Of a DNA stretch of 64,000 nt, positions 11,510 through 21,540 are shown piece after piece. Position 1 is the first letter of the stretch. Each line of letters begins with the position of its first letter. The notes beneath the pieces were generated by a model. The model did not search any database, was not told where the DNA came from, and worked only from the letters and a program-made list of their open reading frames with translations. Made by a program: the position numbers and the translations under genes. Source of the stretch: Georgenia soli (lineage in GTDB: Bacteria > Actinomycetota > Actinomycetes > Actinomycetales > Actinomycetaceae); the NCBI RefSeq assembly GCF_002563695.1, contig NZ_PDJI01000004.1:1054001-1118000 (forward strand), written 5' to 3'.

Positions 11510-12501
11510 GCGCGTCCTCCGGACTTGGACGAGGGGTCGAGGGCGTCGCGGAGCCCGTCGCCGACGAAGTTGATGAAGATGAGCATCAGGGTCAGCACCG
11601 TCGCCGGGGCGAGGAAGATCCACGGGTAGGTGGACGCCATCCGCTGCCCCTCGGCGATGAGCGTGCCCAGCGACGTCTCGGGCGCCTGCACGCCGAACCC
11701 GAAGAAGGACAGGGAGGTCTCCGCGAGCACCGCGGTGGCGACGGCGAGCGTGGCGTCGATGATCAGCAGCGACGAGATGTTCGGGATGACGTGCCGGAAG
11801 ATGATCTTCGGGGTCGAGACGGACATGTACTTCGCCGCGGTGACGTACTCCAGGCCCTTGATGCCCAGGGTCATGGAGCGCACGACGCGGGCGGAGAGCA
11901 TCCAGCCCAGCCCCGCCAGCAGGAGGATCAGCATGAGGACGGAGCCGCGACTCTCGCCGGTCTGGACCGAGATGATCGCGATGATGAAGAAGCTCGGCAC
12001 CACGAGCAGCAGGTCGATGACCCACAGGGCCACCTTGTCGAACCAGCGGCCGTAGTAGGCGGCGAAGGAACCGATCGTCGCCGCGACGAAGGTCTGGACG
12101 AGGGCGACGCCCAGGCCGATCATCATCGACTTGCGCAGGCCCTCGGCGGTGAGGGCGAAGACGTCCCTGCCCGCCTGCGTCGTGCCCAGCCAGTGCTCCC
12201 CGCTCGGCGGCTTGAGGAACGCCGTCTGGTCGATCTGGGTGTACGTCCACGGTGACAGGTACGGCCCCACGAGGGCGAAGGCGGCCAGCAGGAGGTAGCC
12301 GACCAGCCCCACGACGGCGGTCTTGTTGCGCAGGAAACGCCGCAGGATGATCCGACGGCGGGAGAGCCGCCGGGTGGGGGTGGGCGTCCCGCCGGTCGCC
12401 ACCTCCGGCAGCTCCGTCGTCAGCGGTGCGTTCTTGTCGCCCGGCTCGTAGTCGAGCGGGATCCCGGCCGGGCCGCTCGCGCGGCCGTTCGTCGTCGTCA
12501 T
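11506..12501 (-). CDS. Peptide ABC permease, DppC/OppC type (system 1)
   Basis: 331-residue inner-membrane permease. The N-terminal OppC domain with one membrane helix (about 62-82) is followed by the binding-protein-dependent transport domain with five helices. The EAA loop that contacts the ATPase is seen as [24 protein letters not shown] (written in parts: EYVTAAKYM, then FRHVIPN). It lies 1 nt after the DppB-type permease and overlaps the ATPase start by 4 nt, so the three genes form a tight operon. Confidence 0.92.
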   Translation of the reverse strand: MTTTNGRASGPAGIPLDYEPGDKNAPLTTELPEVATGGTPTPTRRLSRRRIILRRFLRNKTAVVGLVGYLLLAAFALVGPYLSPWTYTQIDQTAFLKPPSGEHWLGTTQAGRDVFALTAEGLRKSMMIGLGVALVQTFVAATIGSFAAYYGRWFDKVALWVIDLLLVVPSFFIIAIISVQTGESRGSVLMLILLLAGLGWMLSARVVRSMTLGIKGLEYVTAAKYMSVSTPKIIFRHVIPNISSLLIIDATLAVATAVLAETSLSFFGFGVQAPETSLGTLIAEGQRMASTYPWIFLAPATVLTLMLIFINFVGDGLRDALDPSSKSGGRA

Positions 12502-12502
12502 C

Positions 12503-13486
12503 TCAGCTCACCCTCACTCGCGGGTCGAGGGCGGCGACGAGGACGTCGGAGAGCATGGCACCCACGAGGACGCACACACCGCCGAACGCCGCCACCGCGA
12601 CCGACCCGTTGACGTCCTGCGCCGTGATCGCCTGCACGCCGTAGATCCCCATGCCGTGCCAGCCGTAGATCAGCTCCGTGAACGTGGCCCCGAGCACCAG
12701 CGTGGCGATGGTGAACGCGAAGTAGGTGCCGGTGGGGATCAGCGCGGTGCGCAGGGCGTGGCGGCGCAGCGCCCGGCCCTTGCGCAGCCCCTTCGCCCGT
12801 GCGGTGCGCACGTAGTCGGCGCCCAGGGTGTCCAGCATGAGGTTGCGCTGGATGCGGCTGTAGGACGCGATGCCGCTGAGGGACAGCGTGATCGTCGGCA
12901 GGAGCAGGTGCTGGAGCCGGTCGAACAGCGGCGCGAGCGGCCCGTCCCCGTGCCGGCCGGTCTCGCCGAGGAACTCGAAGAACTGCGTCCCGGTCGCCTG
13001 GTTGAACTGGATCGCGAGGATCTGCAGCACGACGGCGATCACCAGCGTCGGCGTCGAGATGATGATCAGGGAGATCAACGTGATCGCCCGGTCGCTGACG
13101 CGGTACTGCCGCGTCGCCGTCCAGGCGCCGAGCGCCACGCCGAGCGTGATGCCGAGGACCGACCCGATCGTCACCAGCCGCAGCGACACCCACACCCGGG
13201 TGCCGATCTCGTCGTTCACGCTCTTGCCGAACGGCGTCTGACCCCAGTCCCACGCGGTGACGACGCCGGTCAGCCAGGTCCAGTACCGCTCGAGCACCGG
13301 CGTCTTGTCGTTGAGGTTGTACGCCGTGAGCGAGGCGTCGATCGACGCGGGGTCGATCGGCGGGTTGCGCAGCTCGTACAGCGACCGGGGGTCGAGCTGG
13401 GTCGCCGCGAGCAGGTACGTCAGGCTCACGGCGAGGAAGAGCAGGAGCAGGTAGTTCAGCAACCTGCGCGAGAGGTACGGAAGCAT
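12503..13486 (-). CDS. Peptide ABC permease, DppB/OppB type (system 1)
   Basis: 327-residue permease; first gene of the system 1 operon. The start MLPYLSRRLLNYLLL at 13486 is chosen because it puts the first membrane helix right at the N-terminus, as in DppB. Further helices and the EAA loop (DYVRTARAKGL) follow. It has a long periplasmic loop between helices 1 and 2. The ribosome binding site is weak. A 260-nt non-coding stretch upstream must hold the promoter. Confidence 0.92.
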   Translation of the reverse strand: MLPYLSRRLLNYLLLLFLAVSLTYLLAATQLDPRSLYELRNPPIDPASIDASLTAYNLNDKTPVLERYWTWLTGVVTAWDWGQTPFGKSVNDEIGTRVWVSLRLVTIGSVLGITLGVALGAWTATRQYRVSDRAITLISLIIISTPTLVIAVVLQILAIQFNQATGTQFFEFLGETGRHGDGPLAPLFDRLQHLLLPTITLSLSGIASYSRIQRNLMLDTLGADYVRTARAKGLRKGRALRRHALRTALIPTGTYFAFTIATLVLGATFTELIYGWHGMGIYGVQAITAQDVNGSVAVAAFGGVCVLVGAMLSDVLVAALDPRVRVS

Positions 13487-13746
13487 GCTCTGACTTTCGG
13501 GGCGCGGCCGGACCGGGGTGACGAGCCCCCGTCGGGGACTCACCGAGATCTGACCTGACGGACGACGCCGCAGGCGTCCGGATGTGATCCGGCTCATGCG
13601 GCGTTCCGACAGAGTACATCGTCGTCCAATACCGCCCGGCCCCTCCGGGCCGCCGGAAGATCACGGTCCGGCCACGGAACGAGCCGCCCGACGACGACCG
13701 CCCGCCGTCGTGCAGGGCACGAGGGCGGGCGGCCGGCCGAGAGGTG
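13487..13746. other. Intergenic region between the two peptide transporters
   Basis: No gene is visible. The half near 13747 holds the terminator of system 2 (13698-13732), and the half near 13486 should hold the promoter of system 1. I see no clear operator palindrome. Confidence 0.5.
13698..13732 (-). terminator. Terminator after the fused ATPase (system 2)
   Basis: A 16-bp stem with one mismatch (13698-13713 with 13717-13732) and a 3-nt loop, 14 nt after the stop of the downstream ATPase gene of system 2. Confidence 0.8.
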
Positions 13747-15494
<1,748 letters not shown>

Positions 15495-15498
<4 letters not shown>

Positions 15499-16481
15499 CG
15501 GGTGCGCACCTTCGGGTCCAGGGCGTCGCGCACCGCGTCGCCCATCATGATGAAGCCGAGAACCGTGAGGGCCAGGGCGCCTGCGGGGTAGAACAGCACC
15601 GACGCGTTGGACCGCAGGGACGCCTGGGCGGCGGAGATGTCCCCGCCCCACGAGACGATGTTCGACGGCAGGCCGATGCCGAGGAAGCTCAGCGTGGCCT
15701 CGGCGACGATGAAGGTGCCCAGGGCGACGGTGGCGTAGACGATGATCGGCGCGGCCGCGTTGGGCAGGATGTGCCGGGCGAGCACCGCGAGACGGCTCAC
15801 GCCGAGCGACTTCGCGGCCGTGACGTAGTCGTTGTTCTTCACGGCCATCACCGACCCCCGCGTGATCCGGGCGATCTGGGTCCAGCCGAAGGCCGCGAGG
15901 ACGGCGACCACGGTGATGGTCGAGCGGGAGTCGCTGAAGACCTGCATGACGACGATCGCCGCGAGGACCAGCGGGATGGCGAAGAAGATGTCGGTGACCC
16001 GCGAGAGGATCGTGTCGAACCAGCCGCCGAAGAAGCCGGCGATCGCGCCGATGACGGTCCCGATGATGACGACCACGAGCGTGGCGAGCACGCCGACCGT
16101 CACGGACGCGCGGGCACCGTAGACGGTGCGGGCGTAGATGTCGCAGCCCTGCCGGTCGAAGCCGAAGGGATGCTCCGCCGAGGGCGGCCCGTACTGGTTC
16201 CCGAGCTCGCAGAACCGCGGGTCCTGGGAGGTGAAGAGGGTCGGGAAGGCCGCGACCACGCAGACGAGCACGATGATGACCGCCGAGGCCCAGAAGATCG
16301 GGCGACGGCGCAGCTTCTTCCAGGCCTCCGACCAGAGGCTCGACGGGGCGCCTGAGTCGTCGACCGCGTCGACGGCGCCGAGGCCCGTCTCGTCCAGCTC
16401 GGCGAAGAAGTGCTCCTGATGACGGCGGACGGCCACAGGCTCGGGCAGGTGGCCCAGCCCGGAGTGCGAGATGTCAGGCAT
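15495..16481 (-). CDS. Peptide ABC permease, DppC/OppC type (system 2)
   Basis: 328-residue permease. A hydrophilic N-terminus (1-60) precedes the first helix (about 62-82). A periplasmic loop has two cysteines (FCELGNQYGPP and RQGCDIYA) that could form a disulphide. The five-helix transport domain has the EAA loop NDYVTAAKSLGVSRL. It overlaps the DppB-type gene by 8 nt and the ATPase gene by 4 nt. Confidence 0.92.
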
Positions 16482-17400
16482 AACGAATCCTCGGGTCCAG
16501 GGCGGCGTAGAGAAGGTCGACGACGAGATTGGCGACGATGTAGACCATGACGAGCACGGTCGTCAGCGACACGACCGTGGCCGACTCCCCCTGGAGGATC
16601 GCCCGGTAGAGGGTCCCGCCGACGCCCTTGATGTTGAAGATGCCCTCGGTGACGATGGCGCCGCCCATGAGCGCGCCCAGGTCGGCACCGAGGAACGTCA
16701 CGACGGGGATGAGCGAGTTGCGCAGCACGTGCACGTTGATGACCCGCCCGCGCGAGAGGCCCTTCGCCCTGGCCGTGCGCACGTAGTCGGCCGTGAGGTT
16801 CTCGGCGACGGAGGTGCGGGTCAGCCGCAGGACGTACGCGAAGGACACCGCCCCGAGGACGATCGCGGGCATCAGCAGGTCCCGGAACGTCCCCTCGCTG
16901 CTCGCCGTGGTGGGCAACCAGCCGAGCTTGACCCCCACGACGAACTGCAGCACGAAGCCGATGACGAACGTGGGCACCGCGATGACGAACAGCGACGACA
17001 CCAGGGCGGTGGCGTCGAAGAGCCCGCCCCGGCGCAGGCCGGCGATCAGCCCGACGGCGACGCCGAAGACGGCCTCGAAGACGAGTGCCATCACGGCGAG
17101 CTTGAGCGTGACGGGGAAGGCCTCGGCGATCACGTCGATGACCTCGCGGCCCGAGAAGGTGATGCCGAAGTCCAGCGTGAAGATGCCCTGGAGGTAGAGC
17201 AGGTACTGCACGATGAACGGCTGGTCCAGGTTGTAGCGGGCTCGGATCTGCTCCTGGACCGCCTCCGGGAGCCCTCGTTCGCCGCCCAGCGCGGCGACGG
17301 GGTCACCGGGCATCGCGAAGACCATGAAGTAGATGAGCAGTGTGGCTCCCAGGAACACCGGGATCACCTGCAGGATCCTGCGCCCGATGTATCGGACCAT
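16474..17400 (-). CDS. Peptide ABC permease, DppB/OppB type (system 2)
   Basis: 308-residue permease of usual length, starting MVRYIGRRILQVIPVF with helix 1 at about 9-30. The EAA loop is DYVRTARAKGLSRG. It follows the lipoprotein gene after 188 nt that contain two hairpins, so its expression probably depends on read-through past them. Confidence 0.93.
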   Translation of the reverse strand: MVRYIGRRILQVIPVFLGATLLIYFMVFAMPGDPVAALGGERGLPEAVQEQIRARYNLDQPFIVQYLLYLQGIFTLDFGITFSGREVIDVIAEAFPVTLKLAVMALVFEAVFGVAVGLIAGLRRGGLFDATALVSSLFVIAVPTFVIGFVLQFVVGVKLGWLPTTASSEGTFRDLLMPAIVLGAVSFAYVLRLTRTSVAENLTADYVRTARAKGLSRGRVINVHVLRNSLIPVVTFLGADLGALMGGAIVTEGIFNIKGVGGTLYRAILQGESATVVSLTTVLVMVYIVANLVVDLLYAALDPRIRYA

Positions 17401-17490
17401 CAGGTCGCCTCCTCAGCGAAAAGTCGTTTTGCGGTTCGGGGGCTCCCCGACCCTGGGTGACGATACGTCGTCGTCCCCGCACGCACGAAG

Positions 17491-17522
17491 CCGGGGGCGG
17501 GACCGATCGGTCCTGCCCCCGG
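17491..17522 (-). terminator. Second hairpin between binding protein and permease genes
   Basis: A 16-bp stem with one G-T pair (17491-17506 with 17507-17522); the centre ACCGATCGGT must open to form the loop. In transcription order it comes after the hairpin at 17549-17584. Confidence 0.65.
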
Positions 17523-17548
17523 CGCCCGCGGTGCTGGTGGAGAGGTCG

Positions 17549-17584
17549 CTCCGCCCCGGTGAACTGTCGCTCGCCGGGGCGGAG
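17549..17584 (-). terminator. First hairpin after the system 2 binding protein gene
   Basis: An 11-bp perfect stem (CTCCGCCCCGG, 17549-17559, with 17574-17584) and 14-nt loop, 4 nt after the stop codon. Such a hairpin usually protects the binding-protein mRNA and limits read-through into the permease genes. Confidence 0.7.
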
Positions 17585-17588
17585 GGAA

Positions 17589-19226
17589 TCACTCCGCCTT
17601 GGTGATCTCGTGGTAGATCGGCACGGAGTTCCAGCCGAACTCCACGTTGTCGACCGTGTCGGCGCTGCCGCCGGTCACGTTGGAGTACCACAGCGGGATG
17701 GCCGGGAGGTCCTTGAAGAGGATCTCCTGCGCCTTGTTGTAGATCTCACTCGACGCCTCGACGGAGTCCGCCGTCGCGGCCTCGGCGAGCAGCGCGTCGA
17801 ACTCGGGGTTCGAGTAGTCGCCGTCGTTCGAGCCGGCACCCGTGCCGTAGAGCGGGCCGAGGAAGTTGCCCAGGCCCGGGTAGTCGGCCTGCCAGCCGGT
17901 GCGGAAGGCGCCGGTCATCTTGCGGTCGGTGACGTCCTTGCGCAGGTCGGCGAAGAGCGCGTAGGGGTTGCCCTCGGCCTCGATGCCCAGCGTGTTGCGG
18001 ATGGAGTTCATCGTGGCGTCGACCCAGGCCTGGTGCCCGCCGTCGGTGTTGTAGGCCAGCGTGAAGGTGCCGTCCCACGGGGAGATGGCGTCCGCCTCGG
18101 CCCACAGCTCCTTGGCCTTCTCAGGGTCGTACTGGAGGACCTCGTTGCCGGGGATGTCACCCGACCAGCCGTCGATCACCGGTGAGGTGAAGTCCTGCGC
18201 CGGCGTGCGGGTGCCCTGGAAGATCGCGTCCGTGATCTCCTCGCGGTTGATCGCGTGGGAGATGGCCTGGCGGCGCAGCTGCCCCTCCTCGCCCGCGAAG
18301 TGCTCCAGCTCCGTGTGGATGGTGAAGGACTGGAAGACCGCGGAGGGCTGGTTGATCGCACGGTCACCGAGCTCGTCCTCGAACGAGCCGAAGGCGGAGT
18401 CCGGGATGGCGTCGATGACGTCCAGGTTGCCGGCGAGCAGGTCGCTGTAGGCGGCGTCCTGCGTCTCGTAGAACTTCAGCGAGATCCCGCCGTTCTGCGG
18501 CGTGCGGTCACCCTGGTAGTCCTCGTTGGGCACGAGGTCGATGCCGACGTTGTGCTCCCAGGCGCCCTCGCCGTCGAGCTTGTAGGGGCCGTTGCCGATC
18601 GGGTTCTCACCGAAGGCGTCGGGGTCCTCGAACGCCGCCTCGGGCAGCGGGAAGAACGCCGAGTAGCCCAGCCGCAGCGGGAAGTCCGCCTCCGGCTGCT
18701 TGAGCTTGACCGTGAAGGTGGTGTCGTCGACGACCTCGAGACCGGTCAGCTCGGAGTCCTCGTCGTACGAGAAGCCCTCGATCGGCTCGAAGAAGTAGCT
18801 CGACAGGTGCCCGTTGCTGAGCAGGGCGCCCTGGTTCCACGCGTCCACGAAGCTCGAGGAGGTCACCGGCGTCCCGTCGGTGAACGTCAGGCCCTCCTTG
18901 ATCTTGATCGTGTAGGTCTGGCTGTCGTCGGTCTCGATCGACTCGGCGACCCCGTTGTGCACGGCGCCCTCGGCGTCGTAGTACACGAGGCCCTCGAAGA
19001 CGAGGTCGAGGATCTTGCCGCCGCCCACCTCGTTGGTGTTGGTGGGGATCAGCGGGTTCTGCGGCTCGTTCGAGTTCGCGGTGATGATGCCGCCGCTGGC
19101 AGCGCCACCGGTCGCAGCGCCCCCGGTGGCGGTCTCACTGCCGTCACCGGACGAGCCGCACGCTGCGAGCACGAGGGAGCCCGCCAGGATCGAGGCGGCA
19201 ACGCCCGCCATGCGCTTGGTCTTCAA
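17589..19226 (-). CDS. Peptide-binding lipoprotein, ABC family 5 (system 2)
   Basis: 545-residue SBP_bac_5 lipoprotein related to OppA/DppA. Signal: MKTKRM, hydrophobic stretch, lipobox LAAC (Cys at about 23), then a Gly/Ala/Ser/Thr linker. The mature domain has the family landmarks IGNGPYKLD and YDPEKAKELW. The Asp/Glu-rich composition is typical of an exported actinobacterial protein. It is the first gene of the system 2 operon; hairpins behind it probably give it more transcript than the permeases. It is not closely similar to the system 1 protein, so the ligands may differ. Confidence 0.93.
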   Translation of the reverse strand: MKTKRMAGVAASILAGSLVLAACGSSGDGSETATGGAATGGAASGGIITANSNEPQNPLIPTNTNEVGGGKILDLVFEGLVYYDAEGAVHNGVAESIETDDSQTYTIKIKEGLTFTDGTPVTSSSFVDAWNQGALLSNGHLSSYFFEPIEGFSYDEDSELTGLEVVDDTTFTVKLKQPEADFPLRLGYSAFFPLPEAAFEDPDAFGENPIGNGPYKLDGEGAWEHNVGIDLVPNEDYQGDRTPQNGGISLKFYETQDAAYSDLLAGNLDVIDAIPDSAFGSFEDELGDRAINQPSAVFQSFTIHTELEHFAGEEGQLRRQAISHAINREEITDAIFQGTRTPAQDFTSPVIDGWSGDIPGNEVLQYDPEKAKELWAEADAISPWDGTFTLAYNTDGGHQAWVDATMNSIRNTLGIEAEGNPYALFADLRKDVTDRKMTGAFRTGWQADYPGLGNFLGPLYGTGAGSNDGDYSNPEFDALLAEAATADSVEASSEIYNKAQEILFKDLPAIPLWYSNVTGGSADTVDNVEFGWNSVPIYHEITKAE

Positions 19227-19418
19227 TGTTCCTCCTGATGAGTGAGCGGAACGCTCGCCCGCCGATGGTGCCCGGGTCCAGGCACAGGCCGGACGGCCCT
19301 CGTCGGCGAGATTAGGGAACGATATGTCGGCGCCGGAGTCGCACTGAAATCCCTGGCCGGATCGTTACCCGATCGTGACCGCATGGTGAGACTTCCGTCG
19401 TCGGGACGGAGCCGTGCC

Positions 19419-19877
19419 TTACCCCCGCCCGCGACGGTGGAACGCCCACGCCAGGAGGGCGACGGCCACGAGCATCTGCCCGCCGATCGCGAGCCGGTTG
19501 ACGTCGAGCGCCGGCTGCCACTGCACGTCGCCGCCACGCACGACGTACACGCCCAGCGGCTCCACCCGCACTCCGAGGCCACCGCCGCCGCCCTCGCCCT
19601 CGAATCCCCCGCCCGACCCGGAACCGGCAGCCTGGCGCACGGCACCTTCGCTGCCGCCGTCGCGCACGGCACCTTCGCTGCCGCCGTCGTCGCCCGCCTC
19701 CTGCTGCGACCCTCCGTACCCCATCCCGGACCCACCCGTCACCTTGGCGACGGGGATGACCGTGGTCTCGCCGCTGACGTAGGCCTCGCCGAACACGCGG
19801 CGCACCGTCAGGATGTCCCGGGCCGCCCGGACGACCTCCATGATCTGCTCCGCGGGCGCACTGCCTCGAACGTGCAT
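19419..19877 (-). CDS. GerW-family (YtfJ-like) protein
   Basis: 152 residues. The N-terminal half resembles the GerW/YtfJ family (ARDILTVRRVFGEAYVSGETTVIPVAKVTGGSGMGYGG, seen here in pieces), named from Bacillus spore germination but also present in non-sporulating actinobacteria. The middle is Gly/Glu-rich with a duplicated GGSEGAVR, encoded by a 27-nt direct repeat. After a GVRVEPLGVYVVRGGDVQW block comes a membrane helix (about 131-147) and a basic tail. The ATG follows GGAGG. The function here is unknown. Confidence 0.8.
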   Translation of the reverse strand: MHVRGSAPAEQIMEVVRAARDILTVRRVFGEAYVSGETTVIPVAKVTGGSGMGYGGSQQEAGDDGGSEGAVRDGGSEGAVRQAAGSGSGGGFEGEGGGGGLGVRVEPLGVYVVRGGDVQWQPALDVNRLAIGGQMLVAVALLAWAFHRRGRG

Positions 19878-20179
19878 GATGTCCTCCGGGTCGACGTGGG
19901 GCGGGGACTGCGGCGGCGGACGACAAGACGCGCCGGCCGGGTCGGGCCCAGGCTAGCGACACGCCCGGGCCGGCTCGCCCCTTCCGACGGCCGAAGCCGC
20001 ACGTCGGTGCGGGACAGGGCCGTCGACCCGCCCGGGCACGGGGACGGAGATCTTGCACGCCGCCCCGCCCGCCGCCACGGTGGAGGGGTCCGAGGCGCGT
20101 GCGGACCCGCCCCATCAGGTGGTCGTAGGCGTCGCCGCCGGCCGACCGGCCGGCTCCCCGCACCGACGACAGGAGAACC
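19878..20179. other. Intergenic region between gerW-like and HesB-like genes
   Basis: About 300 nt between divergent genes. A minus-strand TAGCCT (19950-19955) could be the -10 box of the gerW-like gene. I see no conserved hairpin, small ORF with a ribosome binding site or operator. Confidence 0.4.
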
Positions 20180-20467
20180 ATGCTCACCCTCACCGAGAAC
20201 GCCCAGGCCGCCGTCCGTGGCCTGACGACCGAGGCCGGCCTGCTCGAGAGCGGCGGTGTCCGCATCGCGCTCACCGAGGACCAGACCCAGCTGGAGATGA
20301 GCCTCGTGGCCGAGCCGCTCCCGAGCGACCACGCGGTCGGTGAGGACGACGCAAGGGTCTTCGTCTCCGAGGAGACCTCCCCCGTCCTGTCCGGGCACAC
20401 GCTCGACGCCGCGCAGACGCCCGAGGGCATCGGCTTCAGCCTGCAGGCTCAGGGCCCCGACGCCTGA
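20180..20467 (+). CDS. HesB/IscA-like small protein without cysteines
   Basis: 95-residue protein with the fold signature of the HesB/IscA A-type Fe-S carriers (start MLTLTENAQAAVRGL, end EGIGFSLQAQ), but with no cysteine at all. The three cysteines that bind iron or the cluster in IscA are missing, so an Fe-S carrier role is unlikely. Such proteins are annotated HesB-like in many actinobacteria, with unknown role. AGGAG sits 7 nt upstream of the ATG. Confidence 0.8.
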   Translation: MLTLTENAQAAVRGLTTEAGLLESGGVRIALTEDQTQLEMSLVAEPLPSDHAVGEDDARVFVSEETSPVLSGHTLDAAQTPEGIGFSLQAQGPDA

Positions 20468-20476
20468 CCCTCAGGC

Positions 20477-20590
20477 GAGTCGCAACTTCCTGCACGACTC
20501 GTCAACTTCTCCGCGAGTCGTCAACTTCTCCGTGAGACGTCAAGTCCTCCGTGAAACGTCAAGTCCTCCGTGAGAAGTCGCCTTCTCACG
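20477..20590. repeat. Tandem array, 6 x 19 nt, after the HesB-like gene
   Basis: Six 19-nt units at 20477, 20496, 20515, 20534, 20553 and 20572; best unit GAGTCGTCAACTTCTCCGC. The outer copies have drifted. The last unit folds with its neighbour into a 10-bp hairpin (20568-20577 with 20582-20591). The array lies 10 nt after the stop codon and 3 nt before the terminator. Its unit matches at 15 of 19 positions the minus-strand unit of the array at 49721-49882. Confidence 0.85.
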
Positions 20591-20592
20591 GA

Positions 20593-20641
20593 GAACCGAC
20601 GGCCCACCGCGAGGCATGACCTCGGGGTGGGCCGTCGGTTC
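20593..20641. terminator. Bidirectional terminator
   Basis: A 16-bp perfect stem (GAACCGACGGCCCACC, 20593-20608, with 20626-20641) with an inner 5-bp stem (CGAGG/CCTCG) in the loop. It sits between the convergent HesB-like and nitrilase genes. Confidence 0.85.
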
Positions 20642-20687
20642 GTCCGGGCGGTTGCGGCACGACCAGGCTGTTGCGCGGCCGCAGGAC

Positions 20688-21476
20688 TCAGCGCGGGACG
20701 ACGGCGAATCGCCGGTTCACCAGGGAGGGGTTCCGCTCCCGGACGGCCGCCACCTTGTCCGCCGAGACGTCCACGACCGCGACGCCCGGCTCCTCGCCCA
20801 GCTCTGCGAGCACGTCCCCGGACGGGTCGACGGCGAGCGAGCGACCCGTCCGGTGCCGCCCGCACTGCCCGCTCGCCAGCACGTAGGACGTGTTCTCGAT
20901 GGCACGGGCCCGGGCGAGGACCTCCCAGTGAGCGGCCTTGCCCGGGCCGGCCATCCAGGTGGACGGGACCGCGAGAACGTCCGCTCCGGCGTCGACGAGG
21001 AATCTCGCCATCTCGGGGAAGCGCAGGTCGTAGCAGGTCATCACACCCACCCGAAGATCACCCACGGGCAGCACGAGCGGCTCCGGCGCGGCCGCGGCGA
21101 GGCGGTCGGACTCCCGGTCCCCGAAGGCGTCGTAGAGGTGGACCTTCCGGTACACCCCGGCGAGCGTGCCGTCCGGCGCGAGCGCCACGACGGTGTTGGC
21201 GGGACGGTCGGCGGTCGCCTCGGTCATTCCGGCGAGCACGGTCACCGCGTTGGCGCGGGCAGCGCCGGCGAGCGATGCGACGAACGGCCCGTCCAGCGGC
21301 TCGGCGGCCTCCCGGATGCGACTGGCCTCCGCGCGGGGCTCCCAGGACATCGTGTACTCGGGCAGCACGACGAGCGCGGCGCCGTCGGCAGCGGCCCGCG
21401 CCACCAGGTCCGAGGCGACCTGCAGGTTCGCCGTCTTGTCCGTCGTCGCCGCGAGCTGGGCGATGGCCATACGCAT
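20688..21476 (-). CDS. Nitrilase superfamily carbon-nitrogen hydrolase
   Basis: 262-residue amidase of the nitrilase superfamily (Nit/omega-amidase-like branch), cleaving a C-N bond in small amides. The catalytic triad is visible: Glu in VVLPEYTMSW, Lys in VYRKVHLYD, Cys in MTCYDLRFPE. The start at 21476 is chosen because a -10 box ends 7 nt upstream, implying a leaderless mRNA; an ATG 6 nt inside is possible. It is divergent from yidD. The substrate is unknown. Confidence 0.88.
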   Translation of the reverse strand: MRMAIAQLAATTDKTANLQVASDLVARAAADGAALVVLPEYTMSWEPRAEASRIREAAEPLDGPFVASLAGAARANAVTVLAGMTEATADRPANTVVALAPDGTLAGVYRKVHLYDAFGDRESDRLAAAAPEPLVLPVGDLRVGVMTCYDLRFPEMARFLVDAGADVLAVPSTWMAGPGKAAHWEVLARARAIENTSYVLASGQCGRHRTGRSLAVDPSGDVLAELGEEPGVAVVDVSADKVAAVRERNPSLVNRRFAVVPR

Positions 21477-21482
21477 ATCTCG

Positions 21483-21488
21483 ACGGTA
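21483..21488 (-). promoter_or_regulatory. -10 box of the nitrilase gene (leaderless)
   Basis: TACCGT on the minus strand, 6 nt before the ATG at 21476, fits a leaderless start. The -35 region is not recognisable. Confidence 0.4.
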
Positions 21489-21527
21489 GCGGGAACGGGC
21501 TCGGGTGGCGGTCCACCCCAGCCTGGT

Positions 21528-21533
21528 TAGCGT
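21528..21533 (+). promoter_or_regulatory. -10 box of the yidD-like gene (leaderless)
   Basis: TAGCGT, 7 nt before the ATG at 21541, with no Shine-Dalgarno sequence, suggests a leaderless mRNA. It is only 40 nt from the divergent nitrilase -10 box. Confidence 0.42.
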
Positions 21534-21540
21534 TGTCGTC

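Noticed and set aside
11510..12250. N-terminal extension of the system 1 fused ATPase
   Set aside because: It lies antiparallel in frame within the permease gene; the ATPase starts at the GTG at 11509 with GGAGG.
19242..20225. Plus-strand 327-codon frame
   Set aside because: It is antisense to the gerW-like gene, with no start signal and no similarity to known families.
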